Source of the DNA: a bacterium
Lineage (GTDB): Bacteria; Bacillota_A; Clostridia; Lachnospirales; Lachnospiraceae
Direction: 5' to 3'
NCBI GenBank assembly: GCA_004562915.1
Contig: SFQZ01000026.1
Location: 1 to 30,434 of the forward strand
Length of the DNA: 30,434 nucleotides
Below the pieces are notes generated by a model. It ran no database searches and was not told where the DNA came from. It was given only the letters and a program-made list of their open reading frames with translations. A program made the position numbers and the translations under genes. This document shows, piece after piece, positions 7,650 to 14,236 of this stretch (its first letter is position 1; each line of letters starts with the position of its first letter).

Positions 7650-8075
7650 ATGTTTATGGAGCAGGCTACAAATGTTAGAAAAGAATGGAGCGCTGTGTGT
7701 GACAGCGTAATCCATGAAAAACCTAAGTTTATTAAACGTACGAGAGATAGAATGTGGTTTTCAAATCTGGAAACTATGAGCGAAATCTTAAAGGCATATC
7801 ACTTTACTGCACAAATGTTTATGGAAGAGGATGGTTCCGTTACCTTATCTTTAAATGAGATTGATTTGATTGAAAATGGTGTGACGGAACAGAAAGCACG
7901 TTTGGCAATGGGTGAGGCCATATTGGAGTATTCTTCCGATTATTATAATGATTATGCAGTATATTCACATAGCCCGAATAGAAAAAGTCATATTCCCTAT
8001 ATTTTTAAAGCTTTAATCATGGATGATCCTAAAAAAATAGGAGACAGCGTTGAATGCCAAAGTGGAAAGAATTAA
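7650..8075 (+). CDS. Putative type II antitoxin (Phd/RelB-like)
   Basis: A 141-aa protein. The N-terminal segment (VRKEWSAVCDSVIHEKPKFI then KRTRDRMWFSNLETMSEIL) has the arrangement of Phd/YefM-type DNA-binding domains. The C-terminal half is acidic and resembles toxin-binding regions of antitoxins (SLNEIDLIENGVTEQKARLA; ILEYSSDYYNDYAVYS). ATG 7650 is chosen because AAGGAG (7635-7640) is 9 bases upstream; the ATG at 7641 directly abuts that site. The gene overlaps the next ORF by 22 bases, typical of translationally coupled toxin-antitoxin pairs. At 141 aa it is longer than most Phd or RelB antitoxins. Family assignment is tentative. Confidence 0.6.
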   Translation: MFMEQATNVRKEWSAVCDSVIHEKPKFIKRTRDRMWFSNLETMSEILKAYHFTAQMFMEEDGSVTLSLNEIDLIENGVTEQKARLAMGEAILEYSSDYYNDYAVYSHSPNRKSHIPYIFKALIMDDPKKIGDSVECQSGKN

Positions 8076-8272
8076 AACGATTTTGTGAACGTGATGGATG
8101 GGAATTGTATAAAGATACAGATCATTATTTTTATAGAAAAATAGAAGATGATGGCAGTATCAAGATGACAAAGGTATCAAAAGGGTCGGGAGAAATACAT
8201 AATCGAATGTGGAAAGAGATTCTTAAGAAGCAATTAAAAGTTACTCAGGAATATTTTAATGATCATATTTAA
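8054..8272 (+). CDS. HicA-like small toxin
   Basis: A 72-aa basic protein. The pattern KWKELKRFCERDGWELYKDT, then DHYFYRK and a hydrophilic beta-strand end (GSIKMTKVSKGSGEIHNRMW) resembles HicA mRNA interferases, with His at residue 24 as a candidate catalytic residue in place of the usual GSHH context. It starts inside the upstream antitoxin ORF (22-base overlap) and ends four bases before a terminator hairpin, so the two genes form a closed cassette. The antitoxin-first order with a Phd/RelB-like partner rather than HicB is unusual for HicA. It could be an unrelated small toxin with a double-stranded-RNA-binding-like fold. Confidence 0.6.
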   Translation: MPKWKELKRFCERDGWELYKDTDHYFYRKIEDDGSIKMTKVSKGSGEIHNRMWKEILKKQLKVTQEYFNDHI

Positions 8273-8276
8273 AAAT

Positions 8277-8312
8277 ATAGCCGATACGGAAATTGTACCA
8301 TATCGGCTGTAT
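8277..8312. terminator. Terminator between the toxin gene and mecA
   Basis: ATAGCCGATACGG (8277-8289) pairs with CCATATCGGCTGTAT (8298-8312), with AGCCGATA/TATCGGCT perfect. It lies between convergent genes; A-runs and T-rich sequence flank both sides. Confidence 0.6.
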
Positions 8313-8334
8313 TCATATGTTCAGATTATATTCA

Positions 8335-9102
8335 CTAACCCAAAATCTGAAGCTGCTGCAGTGCCCGTTCAGCTACGATAATCTCACCGTGTTCCTGAAG
8401 GTACGCTTCTCCGGCTGCCGTACATGCTTTTCCGGTACCGTACTCGGAAAGAATATTGCATACTTTATTGAAATCTTCCGGAGTACTTCCTGTCTGATGG
8501 AGGATAAGAAGATAATGATTCTGCTTATCTTTGTAAAGCGTGTTCTGTCCGTTATAGTAGCCGTTCAGACCCCGGGAAGCATCAATTACGGTATCCAAAT
8601 CAAGGAAACTGAAAATTCGTGTCAGATCCAGAGATACTTTCTGGACTTCGTCGGTAACTTCTGGTTCCTTTTCTTTTTGCTTTTCTGCAGCTCCTTTTTT
8701 CTTTTCAGGAGCATTTTTCAGCTTGCTTTCACACAATTTCTGGAAAAGATCCAGAATATCATCTGCGCCTGTGATGTCAGGAACTTCCTGATGAGGAAAT
8801 GGTATGTCATCAGAACTTGGAGCAAACTTGGAAAAACGGGTATCCAGTTCTTCCGGATCCTCTACTTTGGTGATGATCAGGACAATACTGTCCGGTGTAA
8901 TCGGAATAGCTTCTATCATCAGAGGAATGTTGTCAGCTTCAAAACCATATTCGGCCTGTGCCTGCATCATCATATCACGAAAAAGAGATTTTGCTTTTTC
9001 GGTCCCATATGCCAGTTCGCTGAGCTTGATCTGGCGAGTAGCAAGATCGTCCCGTGTGAGTGTGCAGCGAATCTGATTGTCATTGATTTTTTCTATTTTC
9101 AC
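8335..9102 (-). CDS. mecA: MecA-family ClpC adaptor protein
   Basis: A 255-aa MecA/YpbH-type adaptor that delivers substrates to the ClpC(P) protease; in Bacillus it targets ComK. The N-terminal domain begins VKIEKINDNQIRCTLTRDDL and continues with LSELAYGTEKAKSLFRDMMM, both characteristic. A charged Lys/Glu linker (about residues 130-165) leads to the C-terminal domain (SLDLTRIFSFLDLDTVIDAS; GLNGYYNGQNTLYKDKQNHY). Start: GTG at 9100-9102 aligns with the family's M-K-I start and has AAGGA upstream; the longer open frame to 9231 has no homology and runs through the promoter. Promoter at 9157-9186. Confidence 0.85.
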   Translation of the reverse strand: MKIEKINDNQIRCTLTRDDLATRQIKLSELAYGTEKAKSLFRDMMMQAQAEYGFEADNIPLMIEAIPITPDSIVLIITKVEDPEELDTRFSKFAPSSDDIPFPHQEVPDITGADDILDLFQKLCESKLKNAPEKKKGAAEKQKEKEPEVTDEVQKVSLDLTRIFSFLDLDTVIDASRGLNGYYNGQNTLYKDKQNHYLLILHQTGSTPEDFNKVCNILSEYGTGKACTAAGEAYLQEHGEIIVAERALQQLQILG

Positions 9103-9156
9103 AGATATCACATCCTTTATATTGACATTCAAAATTAAAGATATTATTTCTATGAT

Positions 9157-9186
9157 ATTATATACTAAAGAGTGCGAAGATGTAAA
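9157..9186 (-). promoter_or_regulatory. Promoter of mecA
   Basis: Minus strand: TTTACA (9181-9186), an 18-bp spacer and TATAAT (9157-9162). Confidence 0.5.
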
Positions 9187-9225
9187 GGAGGTTCCTGATT
9201 TTTTTAGATTTTTCCAGAAAAGTAC

Positions 9226-9253
9226 TTGCAAACCGTTAAGAACAGGTTATAAT
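9226..9253 (+). promoter_or_regulatory. Promoter for a long leader upstream of the 75-aa ORF
   Basis: TTGCAA (9226-9231), a 16-bp spacer and a perfect TATAAT (9248-9253). The nearest supported coding start is about 270 bases downstream. Confidence 0.5.
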
Positions 9254-9526
9254 AAATTTAGAAAAGGTGGCATCGTCCATAAGAAAGGATGTGATGCCGG
9301 CCAGTATATGTGAATTTCTAATTACATTTCCAAGTTTCAAAATTTCAATTCGATTATCCACCATTCAACAGGATGAAATCCCCCATTTTTATGAAAAGCA
9401 GACGGGACAGGTGCCATCTTTTCGTATACAAACTTTTGCGATACGCTGAAAATGCGTAAAGAAGGTTGCTTTTTGGCAAATAAAGAAAGGAAAGCGGTTA
9501 TATATCACGATAAACTCCGCTGTTAG
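9254..9526 (+). other. Untranslated leader or small RNA region, function unknown
   Basis: This stretch between the promoter and the 75-aa ORF has no convincing gene. A hairpin is formed by GGCATC-GTCC (9269-9278) with GGAT (9287-9290) and GATGCC (9293-9298). A 60-aa open frame at 9267-9449 lacks a ribosome site and recognisable motifs. The region could be a 5' leader or a small RNA. Confidence 0.35.
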
Positions 9527-9754
9527 ATGATTATGAAGAAAAAAAGCAAAAAACAGATGGACCATTTCCGAAAGGAATTGGATTTTTACGCCAGCGAAGG
9601 TATCCCGTTATGGCTGAACGGAATGCCCAGTACACCAAAAGAAATCGAAAAAGCACATAAAGTTGCGGAAGATGTCACCTATATGCGGGATTATGTGAGA
9701 GATTCCAGCGGTCGTCTCACCCGCCTGGAATTTGACTCCGTAAAAGACATCTGA
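9527..9754 (+). CDS. Small conserved-looking hypothetical protein
   Basis: A 75-aa hydrophilic protein (73 aa if it starts at the ATG at 9533). The N-terminus is Lys-rich (MKKKSKKQMDHFRKELDFYA); the middle reads SEGIPLWLNGMPSTPKEIEK; the end is charged. There is no signal peptide, membrane helix or Cys motif. I do not recognise the family. Codon use is normal, and a perfect 11-bp hairpin follows, supporting a real gene. No strong ribosome site precedes either ATG. Driven, if at all, from the promoter at 9226-9253. Confidence 0.55.
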   Translation: MIMKKKSKKQMDHFRKELDFYASEGIPLWLNGMPSTPKEIEKAHKVAEDVTYMRDYVRDSSGRLTRLEFDSVKDI

Positions 9755-9761
9755 AAATGAA

Positions 9762-9813
9762 CTTCCGGTACTTTGTAACATGGTTCCCTCCTGTGCATAC
9801 ACAGTACCGGAAG
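9762..9813 (+). terminator. Hairpin after the 75-aa ORF
   Basis: CTTCCGGTACT (9762-9772) pairs perfectly with AGTACCGGAAG (9803-9813). The loop is about 30 bases and no T-run follows, so termination efficiency is uncertain. Confidence 0.45.
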
Positions 9814-9944
9814 ATAATGGAAAACAGGGATTTTACTGTAATACACACCGGAACAGTTTCATAAAAAATGTATAAAAAACTCGAAGAAAATGGTGACGGA
9901 ACAAGATTCTATTGTTATAATAAATTGCAGCAGGAGGTTTTACA

Positions 9945-11633
9945 ATGAAGAAAAAAATATTACCGGTTTTGACAGTGTTTTGCCTGATTATTCTGGTTAT
10001 GGCAGTTGGATTGATTACCCTGTTGATCAAGAAATATGCACCGTCAAAAGAAAAAATGGATGGGGCAGAATATTTTCAGATTACAGGTGAAGATGAAGCG
10101 GCATTGATTGTGAATCATGTGTTGACGGAAGAAAAAGTGAAAATAATCGACGGCAGAGCTTATGTGGATAGAGCCGTTGTTGAAAAATATATTAACAGCA
10201 GGTTCTACTGGGATGAGAAACAAAAAGTGATGTTATATACTCTTCCTACGGAAGTGTTTCAAATTGTTCCCGATACACAGGAGTATCAGACATCTCAGGG
10301 AATTCAGACGACAGATTATATTATTATAAAATCTCAGGAAGATACTTATTATCTGGATCTGGAATTTATAAAAATGTATACAGATATGGAGTATACGTTG
10401 TATGAAAATCCAAATCGTTTGGTAATCCGAACGAAATGGACAGATGCACAGATGGTGACTGTGAATGAGAAAAGTGAGATTCGTCAAAAAGGCGGTATCA
10501 AAAGTGTGATTCTTACAGAGGCTCAGGAGGGGGAGCTTTTGTATCTTGAGGAAGAGATGGAAAACTGGAGCCGGGTATCCACAGAAGACGGGTATACTGG
10601 TTATATTAAAAAGGAAGATATCTCACAGCCGGAAACCGTTACTTTAGAACATACGAGTACAGCGCCGGTGTATACGAATATCCGGAAAGATTATAAAATC
10701 AATCTGGGATGGCATCAGGTGACCAGCGCGGAAGGCAACGCAGCACTGGAATCCATAGTGGCAAACACGCAGGGGTTGAATACCATATCACCTACCTGGT
10801 TTTCTGTTATTGATAATGCAGGAACGATATCCTCACTCGCCAGTATAGATTATGTAAATCAGGCTCATGCTATGGGAATGGAAGTGTGGGGATTGATCGA
10901 TAATTTCAATACCAATGCGGATACACTTACATTTTTATCGGATACACAGGTGAGAACCAATATTATTAATCAATTGATGGAGCAGGCGGATTCGGTCGGA
11001 CTGGATGGCATCAATCTTGATTTTGAAAGTATCACAAAGGAGCAGGCGCCTCATTATGTACAGTTTATCCGGGAATTGTCTATTGCCTGTCGAAATCGGG
11101 GGCTGGTATTTTCCATTGATAATCCGGTACCTATGCCATATAACCAGTATTATGACAGAAAAGAACAGGGAATTGTGGCTGATTACGTGATTATCATGGG
11201 TTATGATGAGCATTATTCCGGTGATACGGAAGCTGGATCGGTTGCATCTCTGGAGTTTGTAAAAAATGGTATTTTGGATACTCTGGAAGAAGTACCGGCT
11301 GAAAAAATAATTAATGGAATTCCGTTTTATACAAGACTTTGGACAGAACCATTTGGTGGCGGCAATCTGATAAGTGAAGCTATGGGTATGCAAAGTGCAG
11401 CGGATTATGTCGTGGCAAATGGTATGGATACATACTGGGATGAAACGCTGGGGCAGACGGTTGCAACTCTGGAGACGGAGGAAGCACTGTATTCGATGTG
11501 GCTGGAGGATGAACAGTCCATAGCTGAAAAAATGAAACTTGTACAGGAGTATCAGCTTGCCGGTGTGGCAGAATGGAAGCTGGGGCTGGAAAAAGCATCT
11601 GTTTGGTCAGTGATTTCTCAGTATTTACAGTAA
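9945..11633 (+). CDS. Cell-wall GH18 protein with Copper-amine-oxidase-N-like and SH3 domains
   Basis: A 562-aa exported or membrane-anchored protein. Residues 5-29 form an N-terminal signal/anchor (ILPVLTVFCLIILVMAVGLI). About 45-170 resembles a Copper_amine_oxN-type wall domain (YINSRFYWDEKQKVMLYTLP). About 178-230 looks like a bacterial SH3 domain. Residues 245-562 form a GH18 TIM barrel like the spore/peptidoglycan enzymes YaaH/SleL. The catalytic motif LDGINLDFES has Asp354, Asp359 and the acid Glu361; Asn occupies the position of the second Asp of the chitinase DGxDxDxE motif, as in peptidoglycan-acting relatives. Start has GCAGGAGG upstream. It probably cleaves N-acetylglucosaminyl bonds in peptidoglycan, possibly during sporulation or germination. 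Confidence 0.85.
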   Translation: MKKKILPVLTVFCLIILVMAVGLITLLIKKYAPSKEKMDGAEYFQITGEDEAALIVNHVLTEEKVKIIDGRAYVDRAVVEKYINSRFYWDEKQKVMLYTLPTEVFQIVPDTQEYQTSQGIQTTDYIIIKSQEDTYYLDLEFIKMYTDMEYTLYENPNRLVIRTKWTDAQMVTVNEKSEIRQKGGIKSVILTEAQEGELLYLEEEMENWSRVSTEDGYTGYIKKEDISQPETVTLEHTSTAPVYTNIRKDYKINLGWHQVTSAEGNAALESIVANTQGLNTISPTWFSVIDNAGTISSLASIDYVNQAHAMGMEVWGLIDNFNTNADTLTFLSDTQVRTNIINQLMEQADSVGLDGINLDFESITKEQAPHYVQFIRELSIACRNRGLVFSIDNPVPMPYNQYYDRKEQGIVADYVIIMGYDEHYSGDTEAGSVASLEFVKNGILDTLEEVPAEKIINGIPFYTRLWTEPFGGGNLISEAMGMQSAADYVVANGMDTYWDETLGQTVATLETEEALYSMWLEDEQSIAEKMKLVQEYQLAGVAEWKLGLEKASVWSVISQYLQ

Positions 11634-11702
11634 AGGTAACGATTCAGAATCCTGTCCTTCCTGGTTACAATGGGAGTATAAGATAAGAAAGGTGGAAGAC
11701 AA

Positions 11703-12602
11703 ATGGCAGAAGAAATGTTTAAAACTACGTTGATGGGCGGCTTTGATAAGGATGATGTACAGACAAAGGTTCAGATAATGAAAGATGAAGCTTTTGCTGA
11801 AAAATCAAAATTGATCAAAGAAGGAAAAGAAAAGGATAAAAAAATAGCTGATCTGCAAAGACAGCTTAATCTGAAAAATATTCAGAGAGAGCAGGCGATT
11901 GAAGAAATCAGAAAAGAGCATGAACACGAGAGGGAGGAGATGCTCCAGCGCCTGCGCCTGAAGGAAGAGCAGAAAGAAAAGCTGGAAAGAGAAATCTCTG
12001 AAAAATACCAAAAATATATTGATCGCTATGATCTGATTGGAAGCCTTGTTCTGGAGGCCCAGGAAAAGGCAGAGAAAATTGTTGCGGATGCGGAACAGAA
12101 GCGTGATATGCTGGTGGAAGAGGCACAGCGGGAAGCTCAGAAATGTCTGGATGCCGTACAGTCCGAAGTGGATGAAAAACTGGCGGAAGGAAAAAGAAAA
12201 TATATTGCTGTTCAGGAAGAAATGTATGAGATTGTGGAGTTGATCAATCAGGCCCAGAGAAGGTTTATGTCCTCTTACCGGGAGGTGCATAAGATTATCA
12301 GCACTATGCCGGAATCTATGAGAGAGCTGGAGGATGAGTCAGAAAATGGCGTGGAGCATCTGGCAGAAGAAGCGGAACTGAGTGAGACAGAAAATACTAC
12401 ACTGATGTCAGAGGAACAGAAAACAGAAGAAATCGTTGATTCAGATTCTGAACAACCGGAACCAGATCCGGATGACACAGCAGAACCGGTGCAAGAGGAA
12501 GAACTGAATACAGACAGTCAGGATAATCTGGATGAAGAAGATGATATTCTGGAAACAGATATCTTACGCTTGCTCGAGCGAGAGGAAAATGAAGAAGACT
12601 GA
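11703..12602 (+). CDS. DivIVA/GpsB-like coiled-coil protein
   Basis: A 299-aa protein starting with FKTTLMGGFDKDDVQTKVQI, a DivIVA/GpsB-like N-terminal segment, followed by an almost uninterrupted coiled coil (about residues 20-200, Lys/Glu/Gln-rich; LVLEAQEKAEKIVADAEQKR). The C-terminal 90 residues are very acidic and low-complexity (SEQPEPDPDDTAEPVQEEEL). DivIVA-type proteins mark curved membrane at poles and septa and recruit wall or division factors. The gene follows the GH18 wall enzyme in the same direction by about 70 bases, with AAGGTGG before the ATG, and ends at a strong terminator. The acidic tail is longer than in DivIVA and may bind a partner. Function is inferred from architecture. 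Confidence 0.65.
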   Translation: MAEEMFKTTLMGGFDKDDVQTKVQIMKDEAFAEKSKLIKEGKEKDKKIADLQRQLNLKNIQREQAIEEIRKEHEHEREEMLQRLRLKEEQKEKLEREISEKYQKYIDRYDLIGSLVLEAQEKAEKIVADAEQKRDMLVEEAQREAQKCLDAVQSEVDEKLAEGKRKYIAVQEEMYEIVELINQAQRRFMSSYREVHKIISTMPESMRELEDESENGVEHLAEEAELSETENTTLMSEEQKTEEIVDSDSEQPEPDPDDTAEPVQEEELNTDSQDNLDEEDDILETDILRLLEREENEED

Positions 12603-12617
12603 TAAATCAGAGATTTA

Positions 12618-12681
12618 CGCAGGGTTTTGTTCTGTAGTATTCCGAAAAACGGATACTATAGGACAGAACCCTGCGTTTTTT
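12618..12681 (+). terminator. Strong intrinsic terminator
   Basis: A long stem, CGCAGGGTTTTGTTCTGTAG... pairing with ...GGACAGAACCCTGCG, closed by an AAAAA loop and followed by TTTTTT (12676-12681). It ends the DivIVA-like gene. Confidence 0.9.
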
Positions 12682-12726
12682 GACGAAATGCCCGGGAAGG
12701 ATGTACAGAAAAATATGTTCCGGAGT

Positions 12727-12914
12727 TCAAAAAACATTTGATAGCTTTTTATGCAATTCCTCCAATTTTACGCAGTACAGCTGACAGCCGGAATACTTCA
12801 CAAGATCAAGAGCATCTTTGAGAAGTCTGTCCATAAGTGCTCTGTCGTTGGCGGTATCATTTGCAACACGGGCGTATTTCATCAGGAAAGTGAGCTTTCT
12901 GATTTCTAAAATGA
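12727..12914 (-). pseudogene. Unrecognised C-terminal coding fragment
   Basis: On the minus strand an open frame reads LILEIRKLTFLMKYARVAND, continues with TANDRALMDRLLKDALDLVK and ends KLSNVF with TGA at 12727-12729. It has good helical coding character but begins at the stop codon of the lipoprotein gene upstream, without start or ribosome site except an internal ATG ending at 12882 (51 codons). It may be the tail of a lost gene or a small protein co-transcribed with the lipoprotein. I do not recognise the family. Confidence 0.4.
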
Positions 12915-12916
12915 GT

Positions 12917-13672
12917 TTACTTTTTTATTTGATTAATAATTTCATCCCACGAAATAGCGCATGAACGAAGTCCCCCATCATCTTCTTTCTCTGAAATTAT
13001 TACATTATTAATTTCCTCATAAGTTTCCAGACCAGGAATTTTGAACTCACCATTTGATAGTTCTGCATATTGCCCTTCATATGAACCTACACGAGTATAA
13101 ATTCCAGGTTGAGTTTCGGATTCTGCTAAGAAATAAATTGACCTACTTCCAATGTCAGTATCCACTTCACCCTCTGGAAGTAACTGAATGTACGTTTCCT
13201 GTATTTCATTATCCGTTAAGTCAGCAAATGCAGTAGAATATCGAATCTGTTCTCTATATTCTTCATCATAAGAATTTATATAATCTTCCATTTTTGCATA
13301 TCCACCCATTTTTTTTATATTAATCTCTTTACCTTTTTCTAAATTACCATACAAACACTCTAATACTTCTACGTTTTCGGTAGTGGATATAGAACCATTA
13401 TCTACTTGATAAATATTTTCTTTTGTTTCTCCATAAATTACTACTTCTGCTTTAGTTAATAATCGATCAATTGACCCATATGATACTTCAGTCTCTGCTA
13501 TTCCTGCACCAACAATCATGACATCTTCCCTATTAGGCTTTTCACTTAGAATTAATGAATCTTCCTTATTAGGCTTTTCGCTTAGAGTAGATGAATCTTC
13601 TTTTTTGGTTCCACATCCAGTGCATAATAACATTAAGAGTGAAAAAATTAATATAGTTTTTTTACTATTCAT
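12917..13672 (-). CDS. Putative lipoprotein with tandem 12-residue repeat
   Basis: A 251-aa protein with a lipoprotein signal peptide: MNSKKTILIFSLLMLLC then TGC, with lipobox LCTGC and Cys20 as the lipidation site, so it is attached to the outer face of the membrane. A short linker contains two copies of a 12-residue unit (LSEKPNKEDSLI, LSEKPNREDVMI). The rest is an acidic globular domain without recognised motifs. AAAGGAG precedes the start. The gene is clearly AT-richer than the neighbouring housekeeping genes and is flanked by fragmentary ORFs, suggesting acquired or degenerating accessory DNA. Function unknown. Confidence 0.7.
   Translation of the reverse strand: MNSKKTILIFSLLMLLCTGCGTKKEDSSTLSEKPNKEDSLILSEKPNREDVMIVGAGIAETEVSYGSIDRLLTKAEVVIYGETKENIYQVDNGSISTTENVEVLECLYGNLEKGKEINIKKMGGYAKMEDYINSYDEEYREQIRYSTAFADLTDNEIQETYIQLLPEGEVDTDIGSRSIYFLAESETQPGIYTRVGSYEGQYAELSNGEFKIPGLETYEEINNVIISEKEDDGGLRSCAISWDEIINQIKK
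13525..13596 (-). repeat. Two tandem 36-bp repeats in the lipoprotein gene
   Basis: Units 13525-13560 and 13561-13596 start CTTCC(C/T)TATTAGGCTTTTC and end ATGAAT; they differ at a few positions. They encode the duplicated linker after the lipidated Cys. Confidence 0.85.
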
Positions 13673-13684
13673 ATTTTGTCTCCT

Positions 13685-13762
13685 TTAATATAAATGATTT
13701 ACTACAGAAACATCATCTGTTATGGGAGCTGTTGCTGTCCGTCCCTGTCCCTGCTGACACAT
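13685..13762 (-). other. Possible 25-codon open frame upstream of the lipoprotein
   Basis: The minus strand reads MCQQGQGRTATAPITDDVSV and four more residues, with stop at 13685-13687. No ribosome site is seen. It may be a coding relic. Confidence 0.2.
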
Positions 13763-13797
13763 AATAGAAGATTTTTTTGAAATACGATGCGATAAAC

Positions 13798-13944
13798 CTA
13801 ATGTCTTTGTATTGAGTTATCTTGCACTGTTATAACCTGTGCATAAATATCCTCATTAATTGCCTGTGCATATATAGTAGAACAGTTTAATACAATAATC
13901 AATACAAATATATATATTATCCTATACCGTTTCTTCATATTCAT
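13798..13944 (-). CDS. 48-aa peptide with signal sequence
   Basis: The minus strand encodes a 48-residue peptide: a basic start (MNMKKRYR), a hydrophobic stretch (IIYIFVLIIVLN), a plausible signal-peptidase site after IYAQA, and a mature tail of about 20 residues (INEDIYAQVITVQDNSIQRH). A GAAAGGAAA ribosome site lies about 8 bases upstream of the ATG at 13942-13944. It lies upstream of and co-directional with the lipoprotein gene. It could be an exported signalling peptide, or the N-terminus of a truncated secreted protein. No family recognised. Confidence 0.45.
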   Translation of the reverse strand: MNMKKRYRIIYIFVLIIVLNCSTIYAQAINEDIYAQVITVQDNSIQRH

Positions 13945-14150
13945 ATTTTCGTTTCCTTTCTATAAGTTCCTCTAGGTTTTAATAAGCTTTATACTATATT
14001 TTTGGTCAATCTGCTTTTGAAATTAAATATATTTTCTGCTTGTAATGCGATTTTACATCATTAATTCTGACTATTCAAGCAATATAGTATGCTAAATATC
14101 GATAAATTAAAATCAAAAGTAACGGTCATTTTCCATTTCCGGCTGATTTC
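13945..14150. other. AT-rich intergenic stretch
   Basis: No gene, strong hairpin or repeat is seen here apart from the ribosome site of the small peptide at the left edge. Confidence 0.5.
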
Positions 14151-14180
14151 TTGACACGTGATGTTGCAAAGCGGTATAAT
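14151..14180 (+). promoter_or_regulatory. Promoter of the MATE transporter operon
   Basis: Perfect TTGACA (14151-14156) and TATAAT (14175-14180) with an 18-bp spacer. It probably drives the MATE, SGNH, UroD-relic and GH2 genes, as no terminator is seen before 19886. Confidence 0.75.
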
Positions 14181-14236
14181 CGCAGAAGAGATGAATATGT
14201 GATTTTATGAAAGAAAATGTGAGAAAGGAACGGAAG

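Noticed and set aside
8293..9138. 281-aa plus-strand ORF
   Set aside because: It lies entirely antisense to mecA, has low-complexity Phe/Cys/Leu-rich translation and no ribosome site.
9103..9231. Longer N-terminus for MecA
   Set aside because: It runs through the mecA promoter and has no family similarity; the GTG at 9100-9102 matches the MecA start.
10995..11030. GH18 motif with Asn in place of an Asp as an inactive enzyme
   Set aside because: The catalytic Glu361 and flanking Asp residues are present, and spore/peptidoglycan GH18 enzymes commonly have Asn at this position.
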